Shown one piece after another: positions 1-5,523 of a DNA stretch of 8,000 nt; within the stretch, counting starts at the first letter, position 1, and every line of letters starts with the position of its first letter. The notes beneath the pieces are model-generated. The model did no database searches. It was not told the origin of the DNA and saw only the letters and a program-made list of their open reading frames with translations. The stretch is from an uncultured Chlorobiaceae bacterium (GTDB lineage: Bacteria > Bacteroidota > Chlorobiia > Chlorobiales > Chlorobiaceae). The position numbers were made by a program, and so were the translations under genes. The DNA lies in contig CAIYWF010000269.1 of NCBI GenBank assembly GCA_903929845.1, forward strand, positions 1-8,000, given 5' to 3'.

Positions 1-635
1 ATTATCACTGGATCAATGCCCTGTGCACGGTCGTTCTTTTTGTAACCGGCCTCTATATTGCAGCTCCTGTGCTGAACCCTCCGCTTGGTGAGGCGGTCTG
101 GTACAAAGGGCTTGCGTGGTGGCGCTATCTGCACTTTGCCTCTGCCTTTATTTTTATCGCCAACTTTCTTTTCCGCTTGTATTGGGCCCTCTTCGGAGGC
201 GACCGTTATGCGCGATTCGGCGGTTTTAGACCTTGGTCACCGTCGTGGTGGGGAAAACCTTTTCTGGAACAGGTTGAGTCCTATCTGTTTATTCGTTCGG
301 AAGAGCCTAACTATGTTGGTCACAACCCTGTTGCCGCGCTGGCACACTTTATTTTTATTTTCTGTGGCTCAAGCTTTATGATTTTTACGGGTCTTGCCAT
401 GTACGGTGAAAATAATCCCGGAGGGTTCGGTGACGCATGGTTTGGATGGCTGATACCGCTTTTTGGCGGCAGTTATACACTTCATTTCGCCCACCACCTG
501 ATGGCCTGGATTTTTCCGATCTACGTGATCATGCACCTTTATGCGGTCTTCCGTCATGATGTTGTTGATCGTACCAGTGTTACCTCTTCGATTATTACCG
601 GCTACAAGCATAAGGTCGAGGAAGAGCCTGTATGA
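1..635 (+). CDS. hupC: Uptake [NiFe]-hydrogenase cytochrome b subunit (HupC/HyaC family), 5' end outside window
   Basis: Membrane di-haem cytochrome b that anchors a periplasmic-facing uptake hydrogenase and passes its electrons to the quinone pool. The frame is open from base 3, so the N-terminus is missing; 210 residues are visible, against about 235 for E. coli HyaC, so probably only some 10-25 residues are lost. Four hydrophobic segments are visible, near residues 3-21, 42-64, 109-133 and 160-183. Candidate haem-ligand histidines sit where the family has them: His2 in a HWIN motif at the head of helix 1, His44 in YLHFA, and the group His161/164/165 and His178 in the last helix (LHFAHHLMAW, then MHLYAVFRHD). 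The internal GTG at 69 is not the real start, because the haem-ligand helix lies upstream of it. The stop overlaps the start of the maturation protease (ATGA, 632-635), which implies one operon; the small and large subunit genes are expected upstream, outside the window. Family is clear; naming as hup rather than hya is convention. Confidence 0.93.
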   Translation, partial: YHWINALCTVVLFVTGLYIAAPVLNPPLGEAVWYKGLAWWRYLHFASAFIFIANFLFRLYWALFGGDRYARFGGFRPWSPSWWGKPFLEQVESYLFIRSEEPNYVGHNPVAALAHFIFIFCGSSFMIFTGLAMYGENNPGGFGDAWFGWLIPLFGGSYTLHFAHHLMAWIFPIYVIMHLYAVFRHDVVDRTSVTSSIITGYKHKVEEEPV

Positions 636-1120
636 ACTCACCGTTGATCAATGTTATCGGGCTTGGCAATTTGCTCTATGGTGATGAGGGGTTTGGTGTT
701 GCAGCTCTCAACAGTTTCAGGGATTCATCAGATTTCCCTGAAACTGTGCGCTGTATTGACGGCGGAACACAGGGAATCTACCTGCTTGATTACCTTGAAT
801 CGTGCGATGCTGTCATTGTTTTTGACGCCCTGATCCCTCTCGACTATGACCGCCGTGTGTATGTCTATCGGAATGAAGAGCTTCCTGCCTTTATTCACCG
901 CAAGATGTCTTCCCACCAGATGGGACTCAGCGAAATGCTCGGCATCGCCAGACTGCACGGTAAAATGCCGAAGGAGATTGTCCTCATCGGTGTCCCTCCC
1001 AAAGCACTTGAACTCAATGTCGGGCTGAGTCCTGAACTCTCGCTCTTGCTTCCCGAAGCCGTAGAGGAGGCCCGGGCAATTGTGGAGGGGTGGCTTGCCT
1101 CACCGGCGGTTAAGGCTTGA
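632..1120 (+). CDS. hupD: Hydrogenase maturation protease (HupD/HyaD family, peptidase M52)
   Basis: Endopeptidase that removes the C-terminal extension of the [NiFe]-hydrogenase large subunit once nickel is in place, letting the active site close. The 162-aa length is normal for the family. The N-terminal signature VIGLGNLLYGDEGFGV (residues 8-23) is present. The three nickel-sensing ligands defined in E. coli HybD have clear equivalents: Glu19 in GDEG, Asp65 in VFDAL and His95 in SSHQMG. The ATG at 632 overlaps the hupC stop by 4 bp, so translational coupling is likely; no separate strong ribosome site is needed. The 3' end overlaps the convergent folE by 11 bp (1110-1120), leaving no room for an intergenic terminator. 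Probably specific for the hydrogenase whose cytochrome subunit is encoded just upstream. Confidence 0.95.
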   Translation: MNSPLINVIGLGNLLYGDEGFGVAALNSFRDSSDFPETVRCIDGGTQGIYLLDYLESCDAVIVFDALIPLDYDRRVYVYRNEELPAFIHRKMSSHQMGLSEMLGIARLHGKMPKEIVLIGVPPKALELNVGLSPELSLLLPEAVEEARAIVEGWLASPAVKA

Positions 1121-1799
1121 TCAGACGCAGGAATTCGTTTCTTGTGGACTGTGAAGTGATGAATTGCCCCGACATTGCGGAGGTTGTGGTGACTGAATTG
1201 AGTTTTTCAACCCCCCGCATCACCATGCAGAGATGCTTTGCCTCAATGACGACTCCGACACCTTTCGGGTTCAGCACATTCTGGATGGCGTCGCGGATCT
1301 GCTGGGTGAGCCGCTCCTGCACCTGAAGACGGCGGGCAAAGACCTCCACCACCCGTGCAAGTTTTGACAGACCCACGATCTTCCCGTCGGGAATGTAGGC
1401 AACATGTGCTTTTCCGAAAAAGGGGAGTATATGGTGTTCGCACATGGAAAAGAGGTCGATATCCCGCACCACCACCATTTCATCATAAGCTTCGGTAAAG
1501 ACTGCGTTTTTGAGCAGCTCCTCAGGATTCTGACTGTAGCCTCTTGTCAGAAAGCGAAGCGAGCGGGCAACCCGTTCGGGCGTTTTCAGGAGCCCTTCGC
1601 GGTGCGGGTCTTCACCAAGTCCTTCCAGCATGGCATAGACTGTCTCTGAAAGCCTGTCTGTGGTCAGAGGATCTGTTTCAGGAACAACTGAACAGCACTC
1701 GTCATCATTACAACAGGAGCCTTGGCCGGATGGCTGAGGAGGGTTACTCTCCGAAATAGCTGACGGAATTTTTTCCTGTTTCATAGATTTTGACTTCAT
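1110..1799 (-). CDS. folE: GTP cyclohydrolase I, with Cys-rich N-terminal tail
   Basis: Converts GTP to 7,8-dihydroneopterin triphosphate, the entry step for folate, biopterin and queuosine. The T-fold core is complete: HREGLLKTPERVA starts at residue 66 (counting from the ATG at 1799), the zinc site is Cys120 with His122/His123 in SMCEHHILPFFGKAH and Cys191 in HLCMVMRGV, followed by TTTSAMSGQF and a C-terminal TRNEFL. The start is uncertain. A TTG at 1844 is possible but would overlap the upstream gene by 101 bp. ATG at 1799 (229 aa) and ATG at 1784 (224 aa) are better, and neither has a strong ribosome site, which suggests coupling to the upstream pterin synthase gene; that overlap is 56 or 41 bp. 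The tail before the core is low in complexity and holds two double cysteines (29/30 and 35/36, CCNDDECC). The zinc-site cysteines are present, so this is the Zn-dependent IA type, not FolE2. Confidence 0.93.
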   Translation of the reverse strand: MKSKSMKQEKIPSAISESNPPQPSGQGSCCNDDECCSVVPETDPLTTDRLSETVYAMLEGLGEDPHREGLLKTPERVARSLRFLTRGYSQNPEELLKNAVFTEAYDEMVVVRDIDLFSMCEHHILPFFGKAHVAYIPDGKIVGLSKLARVVEVFARRLQVQERLTQQIRDAIQNVLNPKGVGVVIEAKHLCMVMRGVEKLNSVTTTSAMSGQFITSQSTRNEFLRLIKP

Positions 1800-2193
1800 G
1801 GAGAGAGATCTCTCGGTTATTGATGTTGTGGAGTCGTTGTTCAAGGATGTCCCATATCAGCACGGCCAGCACTTCGGTTGTGGGTACGCACTCCTGCAAA
1901 TCCGGCACGTCATGGTTCAGGTTCTTGTGGTCGAACCTCTCCATAATCTCCTCTTTCAGGATGTTTTTCAGCTCTTTCAGGTCGAACAGGAAGCCAGTAT
2001 TGGGGTCAACAATGCCGCAGATCGTAATTTCAAGCAGGTAATTATGCCCATGCCCGTTTTTATTGCTGCATTTGCCGTAAATCGCAAGATTTTCCTCCTC
2101 CGTGCAGAGCGGATTGAAGAGACGGTGAGCAGCATTGAACTCGATTTTTCTTGAAACGTAGACTTTTCTTGGCTTCTGTAAAAGATCATTCAT
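1744..2193 (-). CDS. ptpS: 6-pyruvoyltetrahydropterin synthase, animal-type active-site spacing (PTPS/QueD superfamily)
   Basis: Zinc enzyme acting on the FolE product, 7,8-dihydroneopterin triphosphate. In 149 aa it has the zinc histidines His23 (NAAHRL), His48 and His50 (NGHGHNY), catalytic Cys42, the Asp88-His89 pair (FDHKNL), Glu107 (TTE) and pterin-anchoring Glu138 (KIYETG). The Cys-x5-His-x-His spacing of GKCSNKNGHGHNY matches mammalian PTPS. E. coli QueD has Cys-x3-His-x-His. The C-terminus VSYFGE also resembles the VVYKGE end of human PTPS, as I recall that sequence. This favours synthesis of 6-pyruvoyltetrahydropterin (biopterin route) over 6-carboxytetrahydropterin (queuosine route), although automatic annotation may say QueD. 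Chlorobium species are known to make biopterin glycosides. The ATG overlaps the stop of the upstream 160-aa gene (2190-2193), and the 3' end overlaps folE, so the three genes are one transcription unit. Superfamily is certain; the reaction is inferred. Confidence 0.9.
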   Translation of the reverse strand: MNDLLQKPRKVYVSRKIEFNAAHRLFNPLCTEEENLAIYGKCSNKNGHGHNYLLEITICGIVDPNTGFLFDLKELKNILKEEIMERFDHKNLNHDVPDLQECVPTTEVLAVLIWDILEQRLHNINNREISLHEVKIYETGKNSVSYFGE

Positions 2194-2672
2194 GATGGGC
2201 TGTTTTTCAGCTCTGGAATGGTAATTGTCTCAAGGTGCCGGGCGATATCAATCATACGGGCCTGATGGTGCATGAGTTCATACTGGATGAACTTTTCGGC
2301 CTGGTATTTTTTCATTTTTTCGAGAATCCTGGCCATCATCACGACGTCAAGATGGTGAGAAACCTCGCTGAAATATTCAAGCGGCAGGTCATTGGCGTAT
2401 CCGGTGGCCTGGTCAACTCCCATTTTAATGCAGACTCCTGCGGCAATCCTGGGGCGGATGTGCTCGACCATGAGCGGAATAACCATGAAATTCGGAATGA
2501 ATTTGACGATCATGCTGATGGCATTGTAGAGATCATCAATTCCTTCCGTGTTATGGCTGACAAGGTTTTTTGCCCAAGAGACCACTTCCAGCTTCTGGTG
2601 AGGCTGTAACTGTTGCAGGGCTTCAGGCACAGGCATAGGGCTTAGTGCCAATAACTCATTCAATTCACTCAT
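2190..2672 (-). CDS. Unrecognised helical protein, first gene of the pterin unit
   Basis: I do not recognise this 160-aa protein. It has no signal peptide and no membrane segment I would trust, although residues 53-69 (SMIVKFIPNFMVIPLMV) are strongly hydrophobic. The composition suggests an all-helical soluble fold. The second half is rich in His and acidic residues: Glu70-His71, His106-His107 followed by Asp109, Glu132 then His135-His136, and His146-Glu148. This could be a metal site, but no known metal-protein motif can be named. It lies directly upstream of the PTPS gene with an ATGA stop/start overlap and probably opens the operon that ends with folE. The start is an ATG at 2672 preceded closely by a weak purine stretch (AAGAG, 2 nt away). 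Reading-frame integrity and the tight overlap argue that it is a real gene. A role in pterin synthesis, pterin use or regulation is only inferred from position. Confidence 0.8.
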   Translation of the reverse strand: MSELNELLALSPMPVPEALQQLQPHQKLEVVSWAKNLVSHNTEGIDDLYNAISMIVKFIPNFMVIPLMVEHIRPRIAAGVCIKMGVDQATGYANDLPLEYFSEVSHHLDVVMMARILEKMKKYQAEKFIQYELMHHQARMIDIARHLETITIPELKNSPS

Positions 2673-2710
2673 CGCTCTTGCATCTTAATGGATATTGGGT
2701 AGGCTGTGTT

Positions 2711-2726
2711 TGCAGGGTATCCTGCA
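2711..2726. repeat. Short palindrome TGCAGG-N4-CCTGCA
   Basis: Two perfect 6-bp arms separated by GTAT, lying about 40 bp upstream of the first pterin-unit gene. Size and symmetry would suit a dimeric repressor half-site pair or a small hairpin in the leader of that transcript. There is no following U-run on either strand, so it is not an intrinsic terminator. The sequence TTTGCAGGGT, which includes the left arm, recurs at 2844-2853 near the other promoter. Chance is a real alternative for an element this short. Confidence 0.35.
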
Positions 2727-2756
2727 TTCTGGTTGTGCTTCTCTATAGTTTATCAA

Positions 2757-2846
2757 AAAAAAGGAGAATAGAAAACAGTAAGGCATTAAAGGCGTACAAT
2801 CATTATGACTGCAAAACGGAAACCAATAGCTATATTCTCCTTTTTT
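2757..2846. repeat. 14-bp perfect inverted repeat, arms 62 bp apart
   Basis: The left arm AAAAAAGGAGAATA (2757-2770) is the exact reverse complement of the right arm TATTCTCCTTTTTT (2833-2846). The arms flank the middle of the divergent intergenic region, and the right arm ends 41 bp before the ABC-F start codon. The A/T run inflates the match; the informative core is the 8 bp GGAGAATA/TATTCTCC. In a rightward transcript covering both arms, GGAGAAUA would pair with UAUUCUCC and be followed by a U-run, which resembles a terminator stem with a very large loop. Paired operator sites are another option. Confidence 0.4.
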
Positions 2847-2887
2847 GCAGGGTCATGAACATATAATGTAAGGAATGGTGAACAGGT

Positions 2888-4777
2888 ATGGTGCTTTTAA
2901 CGGTTGAAGGGTTACAGAAAAAATATGGGCTGAAGCATCTGTTTGAGGATGTTTCGTTTGGTATAGATGATCGTGACAAGATAGGTATTATCGGGGCGAA
3001 CGGGAGCGGCAAGAGTACGCTGCTGAAAATTCTTGCTGGAGTCGAAACTCCCGACAAAGGGAAGGTGATGGTGGCCAATCAGAAGCGGATTGCCTATTTG
3101 CCGCAGGATTCACCCTATAATCCTGACGATACCGTTCTGCAAGCAATCCTGAAGTCAAGCGACAAGGTGATGGATCTCATCTATGAGTATGAGGTGGTCT
3201 GCAAGGAGCTTGAAACGAAGCACAGCGATGATCCGTCGTTACTGGAGCGGATGAGCAGGCTTGCGCATGAGCTTGATGTGACTGGTGCCTGGGAGCTTGA
3301 GTCCAATGCCAAAACGGTGCTTGGCAAACTTGGCCTCTACGATTTGACGGCAATCATGGGGACGCTCTCCGGTGGTCAGCGCAAGCGGGTCGCGCTCGCA
3401 CATGCTCTTGTGGTGCCGAGTGACGGACTGATTCTTGATGAGCCGACCAACCATCTTGATGCCGACAGTGTTGAGTGGCTTGAGCAGTATATTCGGCGCT
3501 ATCAGGGCGCGGTGCTTCTCATTACCCATGACCGATATTTTCTTGACCGTGTGGCGACGCGGATGATTGAGATGGATGGCCGTACAGCAGTCACCTATAC
3601 CGGTGGCTACTCAAGCTACTTGCAGCAGAAGGCTGAACAGGAGGAGCAGGCGGTACGGGATGACCGCAAGCGTCAGGCTCTTGTCCGCCAGGAGCTTGAC
3701 TGGATGAGGGGTGGCTGCAAGGCACGAACCACCAAACAGAAAGCACGTATGCTTCGGGCAGAGAGTCTGGTCTATGCGCCGAAAAAGGAGAAGGCGAAGG
3801 AGCTTGATATCGGATTGGGCGCGGGCCGTCTGGGCGATAAAATCATTGAGTTTCACAAGGTATCAAAGTCTTACGGCGACAAGGTGCTGCTTCGCGACTT
3901 TGAATATCATCTGCAGAAGGGAGATCGCATCGGTATTATCGGGCCGAATGGTTCGGGAAAAACCACCCTGTTTGAGATGATTACCGAGCGCGTCAAGCCT
4001 GACAGTGGCCACATTGATATGGGCAAGACCGTGAAGATTGGCTACTACGATCAGCAGAGTCGTGGTCTTGACGATGACAAGCGGGTGATTGAGTGCATCC
4101 AGGCGGAGGCTGAACAGATCAAGACAAAGGACGGTTCTGTTGTCTCTGCGTCCAAAATGCTTGAGCGCTTTCTTTTTGCGCCTTCCACCCAGTACAGTTA
4201 TGTTCGCACCCTCTCCGGCGGTGAGCGGCGCCGCCTCTATCTGTTACGGCAGCTTATCGGTTCGCCCAATGTGCTTCTGCTTGATGAGCCGACCAACGAT
4301 CTTGATATTCCGACGTTGCGAGTGCTTGAGGATTATCTTGACACCTATGAAGGTTGTCTTATGGTGGTGAGCCACGACCGCTATTTTCTTGACCGTACGG
4401 TTGAGTATATTTTTGCCTTTGAGGAAAATGGTACCATTCGTCGCTATCCCGGTAACTACACGCTCTATCTTGAACTGAAGGCGTCGGAGGGAAAGGGGGA
4501 GCAGAAACCGGTGAAAAAAGTGGTCGAAGCGCCGAAACCTGCAGCGCTGGCTTTGCCTAAGCCGAGCAAGCTCTCCAGCAAGGAGAAACGTGAACTTGAG
4601 CAGCTTGAGCGCTCAATTCAGGTGGCAGAGAGCCGCCAGTCGGAAATAGCGGCGCAACTTGCCTCCGCTGGAGCTGATTTTGCCTTGCAGCAGAAGCTTG
4701 GCGCCGAGCTTCTGGGGCTCCAGCAGCAGCTCGAAAAAGAGATGGCCCGATGGAGTGCACTTGCTGAGCAGGCGTAA
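2888..4777 (+). CDS. uup: ABC-F family ATPase, Uup type
   Basis: Soluble tandem ABC ATPase of the ABC-F group, which act on ribosomes or, for E. coli Uup, are linked to branched-DNA processing and transposon excision. It has no membrane domain and is not a transporter. NBD1: Walker A GANGSGKST (36-44), signature LSGGQ (160-164), Walker B LILDEPTNHLD (181-191), switch His214. The inter-domain linker (about 245-310) is charged and carries the Uup-like WMRGGCKARTTKQKAR segment (272-287). NBD2: Walker A IGPNGSGKTT (351-360), LSGGE (442-446), LLLDEPTNDLD (463-473), His496. After a Pro/Lys/Ala-rich spacer, residues 561-627 form a predicted coiled coil typical of the Uup C-terminal domain. All catalytic residues are present, and 629 aa is near the usual length. 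The ATG at 2888 has AAGGA at 2870-2874, a rather long 13 nt away, and a closer weak AGG. Uup rather than EttA is favoured by the C-terminal coiled coil. Confidence 0.93.
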   Translation: MVLLTVEGLQKKYGLKHLFEDVSFGIDDRDKIGIIGANGSGKSTLLKILAGVETPDKGKVMVANQKRIAYLPQDSPYNPDDTVLQAILKSSDKVMDLIYEYEVVCKELETKHSDDPSLLERMSRLAHELDVTGAWELESNAKTVLGKLGLYDLTAIMGTLSGGQRKRVALAHALVVPSDGLILDEPTNHLDADSVEWLEQYIRRYQGAVLLITHDRYFLDRVATRMIEMDGRTAVTYTGGYSSYLQQKAEQEEQAVRDDRKRQALVRQELDWMRGGCKARTTKQKARMLRAESLVYAPKKEKAKELDIGLGAGRLGDKIIEFHKVSKSYGDKVLLRDFEYHLQKGDRIGIIGPNGSGKTTLFEMITERVKPDSGHIDMGKTVKIGYYDQQSRGLDDDKRVIECIQAEAEQIKTKDGSVVSASKMLERFLFAPSTQYSYVRTLSGGERRRLYLLRQLIGSPNVLLLDEPTNDLDIPTLRVLEDYLDTYEGCLMVVSHDRYFLDRTVEYIFAFEENGTIRRYPGNYTLYLELKASEGKGEQKPVKKVVEAPKPAALALPKPSKLSSKEKRELEQLERSIQVAESRQSEIAAQLASAGADFALQQKLGAELLGLQQQLEKEMARWSALAEQA

Positions 4778-4797
4778 TCGTTAAAAACTTGAATATC

Positions 4798-5523
4798 ATG
4801 AGTGTTACAGCATCCATGATCATCAAAAATCTTGAAGTGCTCTCCAATCCCGAGGCGGCGCTCTTTGCCCAGAGATTTTTCAAGACCGGCCCCGGAGAGT
4901 ATGCTGAAGGTGACCTTTTTCGGGGTATTCGGGTGCCGGTGCTGAGAAAAATGGTTCCGTCGCTTGATGGCACACCATTGCCGGAGGTTATCCGGCTGCT
5001 GGAGTCCGCGTTTCACGAGGATCGCCTGCTTGCCCTCCTGCTGCTAATGCGTCGTTTTGCGAAGGGCAATGATGCTGTCCGTCAGCACATCCATGAGATC
5101 TATCTGTCACATACCCGCTTTATCAACAACTGGGATCTTGTTGATATTTCAGCGCAGTATCTTGTTGGCGCATTTTTGCGTTCGCGTGACAGATCTTTGT
5201 TGTACCAGCTTGCTGCTTCAAAAAGTTTATGGGAGCGACGGATAGTGATTACCGCAACTTTTCATTTTATCCGGAAAGGTGAGTTTGAGGATACCCTTGC
5301 TCTTGCAGAGCTTTTGCTGGATGACCCACAGGAGCTGCTCCACAAGGCGACAGGCTGGATGCTCCGCGAGGTCGGCAAGCGTGACCTGCCAACCCTCGAA
5401 TCATTCCTGCAGCGCCATTACCCCCGGATGCCAAGGGTGATGCTCCGCTATGCCATTGAACGTCTTCCTGAAGAGAGGAGGTTGCTTTATCTCAAGGGGC
5501 TGGTTACTACTCGGAGAGGGTGA
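4798..5523 (+). CDS. alkD: DNA alkylation repair protein, AlkD-type HEAT-repeat DNA glycosylase
   Basis: Predicted glycosylase that removes positively charged alkylated bases such as N3- and N7-alkylpurines without base flipping, by analogy with Bacillus cereus AlkD. The protein is made of helical HEAT-like repeats. From the ATG at 4798 (241 aa), residues matching the AlkD active site are visible: Trp112 and Asp116 in NNWDLVD, Arg147/Arg148 in LWERR, and Trp187 in GWMLRE. The conserved tail MPRVMLRYAIERLP is also present. A TTG at 4789 is in frame but a weaker choice, and an ATG at 4816 is the other alternative; none has a clear ribosome site. It follows the uup stop by 20 bp with no terminator, so it probably shares that transcript. 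Its 3' end overlaps the convergent rluD by 17 bp. The family assignment is firm; substrate range is inferred. Confidence 0.9.
   Translation: MSVTASMIIKNLEVLSNPEAALFAQRFFKTGPGEYAEGDLFRGIRVPVLRKMVPSLDGTPLPEVIRLLESAFHEDRLLALLLLMRRFAKGNDAVRQHIHEIYLSHTRFINNWDLVDISAQYLVGAFLRSRDRSLLYQLAASKSLWERRIVITATFHFIRKGEFEDTLALAELLLDDPQELLHKATGWMLREVGKRDLPTLESFLQRHYPRMPRVMLRYAIERLPEERRLLYLKGLVTTRRG

Larger units (their letters stand above)
2673..2887. promoter_or_regulatory. Divergent intergenic region between the pterin unit and the ABC-F gene
   Basis: This 215-bp AT-rich stretch separates two divergently transcribed units and must hold both promoters. No reading frame here looks coding. Rightward, TATAAT at 2862-2867 is a perfect -10-like hexamer 20 bp before the ABC-F start, but no convincing -35 sits 16-18 bp upstream. 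Leftward, TTGATA on the minus strand (2756-2751) could be a -35, with only CAGAAT about 19 bp further as a poor -10. It also holds a compact palindrome, a 14-bp inverted repeat and a 10-bp direct repeat (TTTGCAGGGT at 2709-2718 and 2844-2853), each described separately. Promoter positions are guesses. Confidence 0.45.

Noticed and set aside
1803..1814. Perfect palindrome GAGAGATCTCTC next to the folE start
   Set aside because: It has no loop, so it cannot form a hairpin, it lies inside the PTPS coding region, and it is simple enough to be accidental.
1800..1844. TTG start at 1844 for folE
   Set aside because: It would add 15 residues with no family similarity and lengthen the overlap with PTPS to 101 bp. 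ATG starts at 1799 and 1784 are available.
1798..2154. Plus-strand open frame of 118 codons opposite the PTPS gene
   Set aside because: PTPS motifs on the minus strand explain the sequence; this frame is a codon-bias shadow.
2235..2609. Plus-strand open frame of 124 codons opposite the unknown 160-aa gene
   Set aside because: Considered as an alternative because the minus-strand protein is unrecognised. The minus frame is preferred because its stop/start overlap with PTPS is exact, while the plus frame has no such context and a His/Asp/Asn-heavy shadow composition.
2701..2887. Possible tRNA or small structured RNA in the divergent region
   Set aside because: No cloverleaf, TTCGA-type loop or CCA end is visible; the inverted repeats present do not build a known RNA fold.
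4777..4798. Possible terminator between uup and alkD
   Set aside because: The 20-bp gap has a short A-run but no stem, so the two genes are more likely co-transcribed.
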